A model generated the notes under the pieces. The model ran no database searches and was not told the origin of the DNA. It saw nothing but the letters and a program-made list of their open reading frames with translations. The translations under genes were made by a program, and so were the position numbers. A stretch of DNA of 64,000 nucleotides from Daejeonella sp. (lineage in GTDB: Bacteria; Bacteroidota; Bacteroidia; Sphingobacteriales; Sphingobacteriaceae), in assembly GCF_030684675.1 (NCBI RefSeq), contig NZ_JAUXXZ010000024.1, positions 1 through 64,000 of the forward strand. Reading direction: 5' to 3'. Positions 8,156 to 18,012 of this stretch are shown here, one piece after another. How positions within the stretch are numbered: position 1 is the stretch's first letter; each line of letters begins with the position of its first letter.

Positions 8156-9553
8156 TTATTGAATTAATGTTCTCGGATCAGTTACTACTCCGGTTACTGC
8201 AGCAGCTGCTGCAACCAGCGGACTTGCCAGCATGGTCCTGGAACCCGGACCCTGACGTCCTTCAAAGTTCCTGTTCGAAGTACTGACGGCATATTTTCCT
8301 GCCGGGATTTTATCATCGTTCATAGCCAGACATGCAGAACACCCTGGCTGACGCAAAGTGAAGCCAGCTTCCGTGAAAATATCCAGCAAGCCTTCTTCCT
8401 GAATTTGTTTTTCAACAATATGTGATCCGGGAACAAGCCATGCGGTAACATTATCTGCTTTCTTTCTTCCTTTTACAATGGAAGCAAAAGCTCTGAAATC
8501 TTCAATTCTGCCATTGGTACAGCTGCCAATGAATACATAATCAACCGGTTTCCCCATCATTGCCTCGCCTTCCTGGAAACCCATGTAGTTTAATGATTTG
8601 GCAAATGTTGCAGCCCCGCCTTCAACTTCTCCTGCTTTAGGAATTGCATTCGAAATGCCCATACCCATTCCAGGATTAGTACCATAGGTGATCATTGGTT
8701 CAATGGTAGAACCGTCAAATGTATATTCCTTATCAAAAACTGCATCAGCATCTGTTTTCAGGCTCTTATAATAAGCCAGTGCTCTGTCCCATGCTTCGCC
8801 TTTCGGACTGAATTCGCGGCCTTTCACGTAGTTGATGGTAGTTTCATCAGGTGCGATCATACCACCTCTTGCACCCATTTCGATGCTCAGGTTACACACC
8901 GTCATCCGGCCTTCCATGCTCATGTTTTCGAAGACTTCGCCGGCATACTCTACAAAATATCCCGTGGCACCCGAAGTACTCAATTGTGATATGATAAACA
9001 ATGCAACGTCTTTTGGTGTTACCCCTTTACCCAACTCACCATTGATGTTGATTCTCATCTTCTTTGGCTTAGGCTGCATGATACACTGAGTAGTTAGGAC
9101 CATTTCAACTTCAGAAGTGCCTATACCAAAAGCGATTGCACCGAACGCACCATGAGTTGAAGTATGTGAATCACCACAAACAATGGTTGCACCTGGTTGT
9201 GTGATACCATACTCAGGCCCCACCACATGAACGATACCATTTTTCTGATGCCCTAAACCCCAGTAACTGATTCCGTGTTCTTTTGAATTGGATTCAAGTG
9301 CCTTCAACTGATTCGCTGAAAGAGGATCTGCAACCGGTAAATGCTGATTGATGGTCGGGGTATTGTGATCTGCAGTAGCAAATGTACGTTCTGGATACAA
9401 TACCTTAAGTCCTCTGCTTTTCAGTCCAAGAAAGGCCACCGGACTAGTAACTTCATGAACCATATGACGGTCAATAAATAACACATCAGGCCCACCTTCA
9501 ATCTTACGAACCACGTGAGAATCCCACACTTTGTCAAACAATGTATTGCTCAT
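8156..9553 (-). CDS. leuC: 3-isopropylmalate dehydratase large subunit
   Basis: 465 residues of the aconitase superfamily; with LeuD it isomerises 2- to 3-isopropylmalate. The three [4Fe-4S] cysteines are visible at 345 (FIGSCTNGR), 405 and 408 ([10 protein letters not shown]). The active-site [13 protein letters not shown] is at about 126-138. Length is typical. The N-terminal 290 residues align with the non-catalytic paralogue at 11272-12285. It is preceded by a long stretch of short-period repeats (9556-9691). Confidence 0.97.
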   Translation of the reverse strand: MSNTLFDKVWDSHVVRKIEGGPDVLFIDRHMVHEVTSPVAFLGLKSRGLKVLYPERTFATADHNTPTINQHLPVADPLSANQLKALESNSKEHGISYWGLGHQKNGIVHVVGPEYGITQPGATIVCGDSHTSTHGAFGAIAFGIGTSEVEMVLTTQCIMQPKPKKMRININGELGKGVTPKDVALFIISQLSTSGATGYFVEYAGEVFENMSMEGRMTVCNLSIEMGARGGMIAPDETTINYVKGREFSPKGEAWDRALAYYKSLKTDADAVFDKEYTFDGSTIEPMITYGTNPGMGMGISNAIPKAGEVEGGAATFAKSLNYMGFQEGEAMMGKPVDYVFIGSCTNGRIEDFRAFASIVKGRKKADNVTAWLVPGSHIVEKQIQEEGLLDIFTEAGFTLRQPGCSACLAMNDDKIPAGKYAVSTSNRNFEGRQGPGSRTMLASPLVAAAAAVTGVVTDPRTLIQ

Positions 9554-9555
9554 AT

Positions 9556-9691
9556 ATTTTAGTATTTAGTACTCAGTACTTAGTATTTAGTACTCAGTAT
9601 TTAGTATTTAGATATTAACCGATTTATCACTTATCACTTCTTACTTACAACTTACAACCTACTACTTATAACTTATCACTTACAACTTCTA
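9556..9691. repeat. Short-period repeats between leuC and leuA
   Basis: Two adjoining arrays: TTAGTACTCAGTA-type units (9560-9612) and ACTTATAACTTATCACTTACAAC-like units (9625-9691). Read on the minus strand, the second begins at the TAG stop codon of leuA (9689-9691), followed at once by AAGTTGTAAGTG. Confidence 0.85.
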
Positions 9692-11230
9692 TACAAACTT
9701 ATTCAGTGCATCCAGATAAGCATTTGCAGATGCACGTACTATATCTGTACTGAAACCATAACCTTTGTAGGATTTACCCTCATTGATAACAAGCATATCC
9801 ACTTTACTCACATCATCACTGCCGCTGTGAATTGCATGGATATTAAACTCTTTGATGTTGAAGCTTCTTCCGATGATTTTTTCAATTGCCTTGATCGTGG
9901 CATCTACCGGTCCGTTTCCTCCTGAAGTAGCTTCATGGATACTGCCTTTGTAAAACAATTTAATAGTTGCCTCCGGACTTGCCTGATCACCACAGCTCAC
10001 CTGCAAGCTCTTTATAGAAAGACCGTCTTTGTAATTTGACTCGGCCTTATCGCCCATTAGCAGAAGAATATCATCATCCCTGATTTCCTTTTTGCCATCA
10101 GCCATAGTCAGGAATTTATCATAGACCTGATCAAGATCTATGCGTTCAATAGTATATCCCAAGCGTTCAAGATGATGATTCAGGGCATGCCTTCCGCTGC
10201 GCGCGGTAAGGATGATTTCAGACTGGTCAATGCCTACATCTTCAGGATTGATGATCTCATAAGTTTCACGGTGTTTTAATACACCGTCCTGATGAATACC
10301 TGAACTATGTGCAAATGCATTCTTACCAACAATGGCTTTGTTTGGCTGAACAGGCATGCGCATCATGCGGCTCACCATCCCACTAAGCTCGTATAAGTGC
10401 TTGCTATTTACCTGATGAGTAAAATGAAGACTTTTGTGAGTCTTTAGAATCATCACAATTTCTTCCAGTGCCGTATTCCCGGCACGCTCACCAATTCCAT
10501 TGATCGTACATTCTACCTGGCGCGCTCCGTTCTGAATACCCGCAATACTGTTGGCAGTAGCTAATCCCAAATCATTATGACAATGAACTGAAATGATAGC
10601 ATGGTCAATATTTTTTACATTCTCTTTCAGGAAACGGATCTTTTCACCGTATTGTTCCGGCAGGCAATATCCGTTTGTGTCGGGGATATTTACTACTGTG
10701 GCTCCTGCTGCAATAACAGCTTCGACCATTTGCGCCAGAAATACGTTATCCGCTCTTCCTGCATCTTCTGCATAGAACTCGATATCTTCAACAAAACTCT
10801 TGGCATACTTCACAGCCTCAATGGCACGCTCAAGAATTGCTTCCCTTGTACTATTGAATTTATATTTAATGTGGTTATCCGATGAACCGATACCTGTATG
10901 AATCCTTGGTCGCTTAGCAAACTTTAGGGCTTCAGCAGCCGAATCAATATCTCCTTTATTTGCACGGGTTAATGCACAAATTACCGGCTCACGAACAGCT
11001 TTCGAGAGTTCAACCACGCTTTGAAAATCACCGGGACTTGAAATCGGAAAGCCGGCTTCAATGATATCTACTCCGAGTTTTTCAAGGGCTTTGCCTATTT
11101 CGATCTTTTCAACGGTAGATAACTGACATCCGGGTACCTGCTCTCCATCCCTTAAGGTGGTGTCAAAAATATAGATGCGGTTTGGGTCGTGTAACATACT
11201 TTTTTTCTTTAACAAAGCATTTTGCTCCAT
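9689..11230 (-). CDS. leuA: 2-isopropylmalate synthase
   Basis: 513 residues. It condenses acetyl-CoA and 2-oxoisovalerate, the committed step to leucine. The catalytic domain carries [16 protein letters not shown] near residues 19-34, the metal-binding HxH in [11 protein letters not shown], and [15 protein letters not shown]. The C-terminal regulatory domain (about 375-513), which binds leucine in the family, is present ([16 protein letters not shown]). An internal ATG at 11197 (MLHDPNRIY) is an equally plausible start and gives the more common N-terminus. It sits between the LeuC/LeuD chimera and leuC. Confidence 0.96.
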   Translation of the reverse strand: MEQNALLKKKSMLHDPNRIYIFDTTLRDGEQVPGCQLSTVEKIEIGKALEKLGVDIIEAGFPISSPGDFQSVVELSKAVREPVICALTRANKGDIDSAAEALKFAKRPRIHTGIGSSDNHIKYKFNSTREAILERAIEAVKYAKSFVEDIEFYAEDAGRADNVFLAQMVEAVIAAGATVVNIPDTNGYCLPEQYGEKIRFLKENVKNIDHAIISVHCHNDLGLATANSIAGIQNGARQVECTINGIGERAGNTALEEIVMILKTHKSLHFTHQVNSKHLYELSGMVSRMMRMPVQPNKAIVGKNAFAHSSGIHQDGVLKHRETYEIINPEDVGIDQSEIILTARSGRHALNHHLERLGYTIERIDLDQVYDKFLTMADGKKEIRDDDILLLMGDKAESNYKDGLSIKSLQVSCGDQASPEATIKLFYKGSIHEATSGGNGPVDATIKAIEKIIGRSFNIKEFNIHAIHSGSDDVSKVDMLVINEGKSYKGYGFSTDIVRASANAYLDALNKFV

Positions 11231-11271
11231 TTTTTGCCTGAATTCAGCGGCTCTGATCTTAAATATGGGGA

Positions 11272-12285
11272 TTATGCCCCGTCGTAAACTTTATATATCG
11301 TTGTGCTTTCGAAATTTTCAATACTATCCAGATGGTTTAACAGATAATCAGTATCGTTATAACCTGCAATTATTGCCGCACCATTAGGAGTAATCATTTC
11401 TGACCGTTCATTTGCCGGTTTAGACTGGATTAGCCTGGAAAGACCAATACCATAATTCCCCGGACCAATATCTTCTGCATCGAACTCAAGAACTTCGTCA
11501 AAAACCGAAGCCTCATCAGAATACAGACTTTGCCAGAATGAAAGAGTTTCTTCTGCACTTTCACTTTCTTGCATAATTTCATTGCTTCGCAGGTATTCAA
11601 AAGTGGTATCATCCGGTGCTATTATACCGCCAATAGCCCCAATTTCCCTGCTCATATTACAGATAGCCATCCGGCCTTCCATATCCAGATCAAGGATGGT
11701 ATCTCCTGCATATTCAATAAAATAACCATTTGCCTCTGCTGCGGATATTTCTGAAAGCAGGAAATGATTAATATCTTTTGCCCCAAGTCCTTTAGCCAAT
11801 CTCCCATTCACTTCTACCTTCATTCGCTTAGGCTTGTTTATCAGCAAGCATTGTGTTGCCAATACCTGTTCTACTAATAATTCATTGATATTGATAGATA
11901 AAACCCCAAAAGCACCTAAATCATCTGTATGATTTTGATCAAAAACCAGAGTTTGTCCCGGAAATGCAATCAAAATATCGGTCTGATCAACAAGATTCTG
12001 TTCAAACTTTTCCAATCCGAAATCAAGACAATTCCTGTTAAAGAGGTCAAGCTGAAATCGCGACAGGTCTGATGCTGGCAGATGCTGGCTATAAGCCGGA
12101 TCCTTCAGAACCAGGGTTTGAGCAGGTCTGAAAACCGGTATATTTCGTTTCCGTAAACCCTCAAAAGCTCTTACACTCGTTATCTTATTGATGAGATGAA
12201 CATCAATGTATAAGGTATCCGGAAATCCCGCATTTCTGCTGACAACATGTTTGTTCCAGATCTTATCAAACAGGGTATGTGCCAT
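11272..12285 (-). CDS. Non-catalytic LeuC-like/LeuD-tail chimera
   Basis: About 337 residues from the ATG at 12285; the frame stays open to 12327, but those extra codons lie in repeat DNA. The N-terminal 290 residues align with LeuC of the same operon: [15 protein letters not shown] against Leu[16 protein letters not shown], then [23 protein letters not shown] and [10 protein letters not shown]. The Fe-S cysteine region (LeuC 345-408) is absent, and the active-site [11 protein letters not shown] reads [11 protein letters not shown]. The final 40 residues ([21 protein letters not shown]) resemble the LeuD C-terminus (INGFDDIDYLVN). It therefore cannot work as an isomerase. It may be a regulatory or assembly partner of LeuCD, or a relic. 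The long intact frame argues against a simple pseudogene. Confidence 0.8.
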   Translation of the reverse strand: MAHTLFDKIWNKHVVSRNAGFPDTLYIDVHLINKITSVRAFEGLRKRNIPVFRPAQTLVLKDPAYSQHLPASDLSRFQLDLFNRNCLDFGLEKFEQNLVDQTDILIAFPGQTLVFDQNHTDDLGAFGVLSININELLVEQVLATQCLLINKPKRMKVEVNGRLAKGLGAKDINHFLLSEISAAEANGYFIEYAGDTILDLDMEGRMAICNMSREIGAIGGIIAPDDTTFEYLRSNEIMQESESAEETLSFWQSLYSDEASVFDEVLEFDAEDIGPGNYGIGLSRLIQSKPANERSEMITPNGAAIIAGYNDTDYLLNHLDSIENFESTTIYKVYDGA

Positions 12286-12287
12286 AG

Positions 12288-12372
12288 TTTGTAGGTTATA
12301 AGTTGTAAATTTTAAGTTTATGCGCAACGGCTGTTAACTTAAAACCCACAACTTAGTACTTATAACTTATTA
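12288..12372. repeat. Inverted short-period repeat between ilvC and chimera gene
   Basis: GGTTATAAGTTGTAAATTTTAAG on one side and CTTAAAA..CAACTTA..ACTTATAAC on the other flank a 13-nt spacer, so the transcript can fold into an imperfect hairpin. On the minus strand the array starts in the TAA stop codon of ilvC. Confidence 0.75.
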
Positions 12373-13425
12373 CTTCTCAGGTTGATTTTCAGGGCGTAAA
12401 CTTCTAACTGCCTGACCTGCCTGCCAGATCTCACTGTCGTGAAGTGTTTTAAGCTCTGCTTCAAGTTTAACGCGGTAATCAGGTTGACTATTCAATTTAA
12501 TTGTACGCTCAGCTTCTTTACCAGATGCTACACTCTCATATAATTCATCAAATACAGGCTGGGTAGCATCACGGAAACGTCCTTTCCAGTCTAATGCACC
12601 ACGTTGTGCTGTAGTTGAGCAGTTCGCATACATCCAGTCCATACCGTTTTCTGCTACCAATGGCATCAGACTCTGAGTAAGTTCTTCAACAGTTTCGTTG
12701 AACGCTTCAGAAGGAGAGTGTCCGTTTCTGCGAAGGGTATTGTACTGTGCTTCGAAGATACCTGCGATTGCGCCCATCAAAGTTCCGCGCTCACCAGTTA
12801 AGTCAGAGTAAACTTCTTTACGGAAATCAGTTTCGAACAGATATCCTGATCCAACACCAATTCCTAATGCAATTGCACGTGTTCTGCCTTTTCCTGTAGC
12901 ATCCTGGTGGATAGCGAATGAAGAATTCAAACCTTTACCAGCTAAAAACAGACGGCGTAATGATGTACCTGATCCTTTTGGAGCAACCAGGATCACGTCT
13001 ACATCAGCAGGAGGGATAATACCGGTTTGCTCTTTGTAAGTGATACCAAATCCATGCGAAAAATAAAGTGCTTTTCCAGGAGTAAGGTATTTTTTTATCG
13101 TTGGCCAAAGTGCAATCTGTCCGGCATCTGATAACAGATATTGAATGATTGTACCTTTTTCGGCAGCTTCTTCAATTTCGAACAAAGTTTCGCCAGGAAC
13201 CCATCCGTCAGCAATCGCTTTATCCCAGGTTTTTGAATCTTTACGCTGTCCGATAATCACTCTGATGCCATTGTCGCGTAGGTTTAATGCTTGTCCGGGA
13301 CCCTGAACACCATAACCGATAATTGCTACAGTTTCATCCTTCAGAACTTCACGAGCCTTGTCTAGGGGGAATTCTTCGCGGGTTACTACCTCTTCTGTAA
13401 CTCCACCGAAATTGATCTTTGCCAT
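12370..13425 (-). CDS. ilvC: Ketol-acid reductoisomerase
   Basis: 351 residues. It converts acetolactate or acetohydroxybutyrate to the dihydroxy acid, using NAD(P)H and Mg2+. The Rossmann motif GYGVQGPGQALNLRDNG is at about 38-54, the phosphate-binding IIGQRKDSKTW follows, then the catalytic region APKGSGTSLRRLF, and the metal-binding Asp/Glu residues in YSDLTGERGTLMGAIAGIFEAQ. The length fits a class I enzyme. It is the fourth gene of the ilv-leu operon, and its stop codon lies in a short-period repeat. Confidence 0.97.
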   Translation of the reverse strand: MAKINFGGVTEEVVTREEFPLDKAREVLKDETVAIIGYGVQGPGQALNLRDNGIRVIIGQRKDSKTWDKAIADGWVPGETLFEIEEAAEKGTIIQYLLSDAGQIALWPTIKKYLTPGKALYFSHGFGITYKEQTGIIPPADVDVILVAPKGSGTSLRRLFLAGKGLNSSFAIHQDATGKGRTRAIALGIGVGSGYLFETDFRKEVYSDLTGERGTLMGAIAGIFEAQYNTLRRNGHSPSEAFNETVEELTQSLMPLVAENGMDWMYANCSTTAQRGALDWKGRFRDATQPVFDELYESVASGKEAERTIKLNSQPDYRVKLEAELKTLHDSEIWQAGQAVRSLRPENQPEK

Positions 13426-13492
13426 ATTGTTTTGTTTTTACTATTTGTTTTTTATTTAATGATTTTGATTATTAATTGTCTCTTTATTGAGC

Positions 13493-14167
13493 TTACATGG
13501 TGAATATCCGCTGACCTTTATTCAGGTATTCATTTTCATTAACATCTTCACCAGGTTCTGCTTTTTCAAATTCACGTAGTTTTCGGTTAAAGCCATCACT
13601 GTTCTTGATAATGGCTACACGTGCGCTGCGTACAAACTCAATGAGTCCAAATGGTTGAAGTATCCTGATCAGGGCATCGGTTTCTTCGCGATGGCCTGTA
13701 GTTTCAAACACTGTATAATCCTTGCGGATCACAACTGCTCTGGCGCCATTTTCACGAAGTAAGCGCTCCACACTTGCTTTTTCTGCAATAATATCTGTAG
13801 GCACTTTATAAAGAGCCATTTCCTGCCAGATAATATCATCGTTGGTATTGAAATACACCTTTAGAACTTCAACCTGCTTTTCAATTTGCCTGGAAAGTTT
13901 TCTGACCACATCTTCTGTTTCCTGAACCACAATATTAAAGCGATGAATACTCTCGATCTCAGAAGGCGAGGTATTCAGACTATGAATATTTATTTTGCGA
14001 CGGGTGAAGATGATCGCAATCCGGTTAAGAAGCCCAATCTGGTTCTCAGTATAGACAGTTATGGTGAATTCCTGTTTAGCCTCATCCCGGCCCCCGTCCG
14101 TACCGGCACGGGCGGGCTCTCCTGAGGAGAGGGAGGCTGGTGCGATATTAATTTTATTTGAATCCAT
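13493..14167 (-). CDS. ilvN: Acetolactate synthase small (regulatory) subunit
   Basis: 224 residues. The N-terminal ACT domain (from about residue 32, QEFTITVYTENQIGLLNRI) confers feedback control and stimulates IlvB. The C-terminal ALS-regulatory domain (about 110-190, ALYKVPTDIIAEKASVERLL) follows. Residues about 9-31 (PASLSSGEPARAGTDGGRDE) are not part of the family: they are encoded by a palindromic repeat at 14080-14139 inserted in frame. The start ATG at 14167 lies upstream of the repeat. A start downstream of it would need a non-ATG codon, so the tail is probably translated. Confidence 0.93.
   Translation of the reverse strand: MDSNKINIAPASLSSGEPARAGTDGGRDEAKQEFTITVYTENQIGLLNRIAIIFTRRKINIHSLNTSPSEIESIHRFNIVVQETEDVVRKLSRQIEKQVEVLKVYFNTNDDIIWQEMALYKVPTDIIAEKASVERLLRENGARAVVIRKDYTVFETTGHREETDALIRILQPFGLIEFVRSARVAIIKNSDGFNRKLREFEKAEPGEDVNENEYLNKGQRIFTM
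14080..14139. repeat. Palindromic repeat inserted in frame in ilvN
   Basis: An outer element (GCCTCATCCCGG at one end, CCTCTCC.. and GGGAGGC at the other) is split by an inner imperfect palindrome, CCCGTCCGTACCGGCACGGG (14093-14112 plus CGGG). Beside it is the perfect palindrome CTCTCCTGAGGAGAG (14117-14131). GC content is far above the surroundings. It keeps the ilvN frame open. Confidence 0.8.
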
Positions 14168-14180
14168 ATAATTTTCTTTA

Positions 14181-14210
14181 TCCTCCTCTTTGGGGAGGTT
14201 GGTGGGGCTT
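14181..14210. repeat. CCTCCTCTTTGGGGAGG repeat
   Basis: CCTCCTCTTTGGGGAGG followed by TTGGTGGGG lies between ilvN and ilvB. It has the look of a dispersed palindromic repeat of this genome. Confidence 0.6.
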
Positions 14211-14211
14211 A

Positions 14212-15948
14212 TTATTTCAATCTGATCTCGCTAACACTACATCCCTGTGGTACCATCGGGAATACATTATTCTCTTTGGTAACCATTACTTCAAGCAGGA
14301 AAGAACCTTTGTGTTCAAGCATTTCTTTTAAAGAAGAGGAAATCTCCCCACGCTCTGAAATACTCTTTCCCTTAATTCTGTAGGCAGCGGCAAGTGCAAC
14401 AAAATCAGGACTTTCTATATCAACGAAGGAATAACGGTGCTGATTAAAAAGTTCCTGCCATTGCCTTACCATTCCCAGGAATCTGTTGTTTAGAATCAGG
14501 ATCTTCACGTCGATGTTACTCTGCATAATTGTTCCCAATTCCTGAAGGGTCATCTGAAAGCCGCCGTCGCCGATAACAGCAACAACTGTACGTTCGGGTG
14601 CTCCAAATTTTGCTCCTATGGCTGCGGGTAATGCAAATCCCATGGTTCCAAGTCCGCCGCTGGTTACATTACTTCTGGTTTTGTTAAGTTTTGCATACCT
14701 GCAGGCTACCATCTGGTGCTGGCCTACGTCGGTAACGATGATTGCCTCACCATGAGTTAATTCATTTAAGTGACTTATCACTTCACCCATAGTCAGTTCA
14801 CCAGAAGCCGGATGTAGTTCATCATTGATTACAGCTTCGATTTCTTTCTGATCGAAATCTCTGAATTTCTTTAGCCATTCAGGATAGGTCTTCTGCTGAA
14901 TAAGCGCTGTTAAGGCCGGTAAGGTCTCCTTACAATCGCCCCACACCGGAACAGTAGTCTGTACGTTTTTATCTATTTCTGAAGGGTCGATATCCAGGTG
15001 GATGATCTTTGCCTGTTTGGCATACTTATCAAGGCGGCCGGTTACACGGTCGTCAAATCTCATTCCAATAGCAATCATTACATCGCATTCATTGGTCAGA
15101 ACGTTAGGTCCGTAATTCCCATGCATACCCAGCATTCCCACATTTAATGGGTGATCTGTTGGGATAGCCCCGGCTCCCAGAATGGTCCATGCTGAAGGGA
15201 TTCCGCTCTTTTCTACGAAAGCTTTGAATTCTTTCTCTGCCTCTCCAAGAATTACTCCCTGTCCCCACAATACAAAAGGCTTTTTTGCCTGATTGATCAA
15301 GGCAGCTGCCTGTTCTATATATTCATTGCGGATGAGCGGCTTAGGACGATAGCTACGGATATGATTGCAGGGGGTATAACCACTATAATCGAATTTCTGT
15401 ATCTGAGCATTCTTTGTAATATCAATCAAAACAGGTCCGGGTCTTCCACTTCTCGCGATGTAGAAAGCCTTGCTGAGTACTTCCGGAATTTCTGTAGCAT
15501 CAGTGACCTGATAATTCCATTTTGTGACAGGAGTGGTTATATTGATTACATCTGTCTCCTGAAATGCGTCAGTACCCAAAAGATGTGCAAATACCTGGCC
15601 GGTGATACAAACCAGAGGTGTGCTGTCGATCATAGCATCAGCTAATCCGGTAACCAGGTTGGTAGCACCGGGGCCGCTGGTTGCAAATACCACACCGACC
15701 TTGCCCGAAGTTCTGGCAAAACCCTGGCCGGCGTGAATACCACCCTGCTCATGTCTTACCAAAATATGGTTTAATTTTTCTTTGTAATCGTACAATGCAT
15801 CATAGATCGGCATAATTGCCCCGCCAGGGTACCCGAATATTACTTCTGTGCCTTCGGCGATCAATGCTTCGAGAAGGGCTACAGAACCCGAAATTTCAAT
15901 CGTTTCAACTCCTGTAGGGTTACTCAATGCCTGCTGCTCAATTTCCAT
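14212..15948 (-). CDS. ilvB: Acetolactate synthase large (catalytic) subunit
   Basis: 578 residues. A ThDP-, FAD- and Mg2+-dependent enzyme that condenses pyruvate with pyruvate or 2-oxobutyrate, the first common step to Val/Leu/Ile. The N-terminal ThDP-PYR domain carries the catalytic Glu in LVRHEQGGIHAGQGFAR, the central domain holds FAD contacts (GMLGMHGNYGPN), and the C-terminal PP domain carries the ThDP motif IGDGGFQMTLQELGTIMQ with NNRFLGMVRQWQ. Length is normal. ilvN follows directly downstream as its regulatory subunit. Confidence 0.98.
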   Translation of the reverse strand: MEIEQQALSNPTGVETIEISGSVALLEALIAEGTEVIFGYPGGAIMPIYDALYDYKEKLNHILVRHEQGGIHAGQGFARTSGKVGVVFATSGPGATNLVTGLADAMIDSTPLVCITGQVFAHLLGTDAFQETDVINITTPVTKWNYQVTDATEIPEVLSKAFYIARSGRPGPVLIDITKNAQIQKFDYSGYTPCNHIRSYRPKPLIRNEYIEQAAALINQAKKPFVLWGQGVILGEAEKEFKAFVEKSGIPSAWTILGAGAIPTDHPLNVGMLGMHGNYGPNVLTNECDVMIAIGMRFDDRVTGRLDKYAKQAKIIHLDIDPSEIDKNVQTTVPVWGDCKETLPALTALIQQKTYPEWLKKFRDFDQKEIEAVINDELHPASGELTMGEVISHLNELTHGEAIIVTDVGQHQMVACRYAKLNKTRSNVTSGGLGTMGFALPAAIGAKFGAPERTVVAVIGDGGFQMTLQELGTIMQSNIDVKILILNNRFLGMVRQWQELFNQHRYSFVDIESPDFVALAAAYRIKGKSISERGEISSSLKEMLEHKGSFLLEVMVTKENNVFPMVPQGCSVSEIRLK

Positions 15949-16008
15949 AATTATTTATTTATGTGTTTGTATCAATAATCAAATGAATCAATTCACCCGA
16001 TCATTTCA

Positions 16009-17688
16009 TTATTCTTCGTCAGTTACGCAACCTTCGCTGGCGTTCTTTACCTGTTTAAAATATTTAAATAACACTCCGTTCTTAACAGGAGGTGCCGGCT
16101 GCTGCCATAGTTTTCTTCTGTGTTCCATTTCTTCGGCTGTGATCATTACATCGATGGAGTTTTTGTTCGCGTCAATCTGAATGATATCATCATCCTTCAC
16201 AAGACCAATATTTCCGCCTTCAAAAGCTTCCGGTGTAATATGCCCAACCACAAAACCATGTGTTCCTCCTGAAAAGCGTCCATCTGTAATAAGCGCAACT
16301 GAAGCACCTAAGCCGGCTCCGAAGATCGCAGATGTTGGTTTAAGCATTTCGGGCATGCCCGGTGCACCTTTAGGCCCAACATTCCTGATTACAACAACAT
16401 CGCCTGCTTTCACCTTCCCGCTACTGATACCATGGATCAATTCAAACTCACCGTCAAATACACGCGCCGGACCAGTGAATGATTCGCCTTCCTTTCCACT
16501 TATTTTAGCAACAGAACCCTGAGGTGCAAGGTTGCCGTAAAGCATTTGTAAATGCCCGGTTTTCTTTATCGGATTTTCGTAAGGATAGATTACATCCTGA
16601 TTTTCAAAATTAAGATCAGCAGCTTCGGCCACATTTTCTGCCAGTGTTCTTCCTGTAACGGTCAGGCAATCACCATGCAGCAATCCTTTTTGTAACAGAT
16701 ATTTTAAAACTGAGGGTAATCCGCCAATCGCATGAACGTCTTCCATCATGTATTTTCCGCTAGGTTTAAGATCAGCAATAACTGAAGTCTCATCACTAAT
16801 CCTCTGGAAATATTCAAGGTCAAGCTTAATTCCAACCGATTTAGCCATGGCAATCAAATGCAGAACTGCATTAGTTGAACCACCAAGAACCATTACCGTT
16901 ATTATGGCATTATGAAATGCCTTTTCTGTCATGATATCTCTTGGTTTGATATCTTTCTCAAGTAGTATCCTGATGTATTTACCAGCATCAAGACATTCCT
17001 GCTTCTTCTCTTCACTCAATGCCAGATAGGTTGAGCTGTAAGGTAAACTCATTCCCATTGCTTCAATTGCTGAAGCCATTGTATTTGCAGTATACATGCC
17101 ACCACAGGCACCTGCACCCGGACAAGCGTGTTCTATAACTCCCTGAAAATCTTCTTCTGCAAGGTTGCCAGCCATTTTCTGACCTAATGCTTCAAATGCC
17201 GAAACAATATTCAGCGATTGCCCTTTATAATTCCCGGAATGGATACTTCCACCATAAACCATGATTGCCGGTCTGTTCAAGCGGCCCATCGCCATGATAG
17301 CTCCCGGCATATTCTTATCACAACCCGGTAATGCAATAAGTCCGTCGTAGTAATGTCCGCCGCAGACAGTTTCGATAGAATCGGCGATCAAATCTCTGGA
17401 AACCAGAGAATAACGCATTCCTTCTGTACCATTTGTTATACCATCACTGATACCAATGGTATGAAACATTAAACCAACCAAATCATTGTTCCAGACACCT
17501 TTCTTGACCACTGCGGCAAGTTCATTCAGGTGCATATTGCAGGTATTACCATCATAGCCCATACTTACAATGCCTACCTGTGCCTTGGCCAGATCTTCTC
17601 TGGTTAATCCAATCCCATACAGCATGGCCTGTGAGGCTGGTTGCGTTGGATCCTGGGTGATTGTTTTGCTGTATTTATTAAGTTCCAT
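16009..17688 (-). CDS. ilvD: Dihydroxy-acid dehydratase
   Basis: 559 residues. An Fe-S enzyme converting dihydroxyisovalerate or dihydroxymethylvalerate to the 2-oxo acids. Cluster and active-site motifs are [36 protein letters not shown] and, near the C-terminus, [16 protein letters not shown]. It is the first structural gene of the operon, and its ATG lies 50 bases after the attenuator hairpin. Confidence 0.98.
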   Translation of the reverse strand: MELNKYSKTITQDPTQPASQAMLYGIGLTREDLAKAQVGIVSMGYDGNTCNMHLNELAAVVKKGVWNNDLVGLMFHTIGISDGITNGTEGMRYSLVSRDLIADSIETVCGGHYYDGLIALPGCDKNMPGAIMAMGRLNRPAIMVYGGSIHSGNYKGQSLNIVSAFEALGQKMAGNLAEEDFQGVIEHACPGAGACGGMYTANTMASAIEAMGMSLPYSSTYLALSEEKKQECLDAGKYIRILLEKDIKPRDIMTEKAFHNAIITVMVLGGSTNAVLHLIAMAKSVGIKLDLEYFQRISDETSVIADLKPSGKYMMEDVHAIGGLPSVLKYLLQKGLLHGDCLTVTGRTLAENVAEAADLNFENQDVIYPYENPIKKTGHLQMLYGNLAPQGSVAKISGKEGESFTGPARVFDGEFELIHGISSGKVKAGDVVVIRNVGPKGAPGMPEMLKPTSAIFGAGLGASVALITDGRFSGGTHGFVVGHITPEAFEGGNIGLVKDDDIIQIDANKNSIDVMITAEEMEHRRKLWQQPAPPVKNGVLFKYFKQVKNASEGCVTDEE

Positions 17689-17737
17689 TGTTCAGATTCT
17701 TGTATCTTAATTTCTATTTTTTAACTATATTTTATCT

Positions 17738-17767
17738 AAAAAAAAAGCCTTTCTATTAAAGGAAGGC
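17738..17767 (-). terminator. Attenuator terminator before ilvD
   Basis: On the minus strand GCCTTCC (17767-17761) pairs with GAAAGGC (17753-17747; one G-T pair) and is followed by nine T (17746-17738). It sits between the leader ORF stop (17798) and ilvD. The segment AGCGCC (17770-17765) overlaps its 5' arm and is exactly complementary to GGCGCT in leader codons 13-14, giving a candidate competing structure. Confidence 0.8.
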
Positions 17768-17797
17768 GCTGGTCTTTTTATTTGATTTTAAAAGATT

Positions 17798-17923
17798 TTA
17801 CACCTTAAGAGCAGGGACGAGCAGAATATAAATGAGGGAAAGGATACCCGGAATAGTCAGTTTATTAAAATTAAGATTCAAAGCGCCATTCATTATACAA
17901 ACGTTTATAATTTCCTGTTTCAT
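17798..17923 (-). CDS. ilv-leu operon leader peptide (41 residues)
   Basis: ATG at 17923 and TAA at 17800-17798. The peptide starts MKQEIINVCIMNGALNLN and ends SLIYILLVPALKV. Seven Ile, eight Leu and three Val make 18 of 41 residues (44%), concentrated at the end (IYILLVPALKV). The stop codon lies 30 bases before a terminator hairpin with a nine-T tract, which is followed by ilvD. This is the standard architecture of translation-coupled attenuation: ribosome stalling at scarce charged Ile-, Leu- or Val-tRNA would favour an alternative fold that lets transcription proceed. The function is inferred from composition and layout, not from similarity to a known leader. Confidence 0.8.
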   Translation of the reverse strand: MKQEIINVCIMNGALNLNFNKLTIPGILSLIYILLVPALKV

Positions 17924-18012
17924 TTAAATCTCAATTTAAGGCCTTCGGATTTAAGTATCAATAGGCAATGCATTTTTTTTAAATTAGAATAAAATATTAA
18001 AAATTTTTAAAA

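Noticed and set aside
11272-12327. Chimera gene as a plain pseudogene or as functional leuC
   Set aside because: The frame is intact over 337 codons, which argues against decay, but the missing Fe-S cysteines rule out ordinary LeuC activity.
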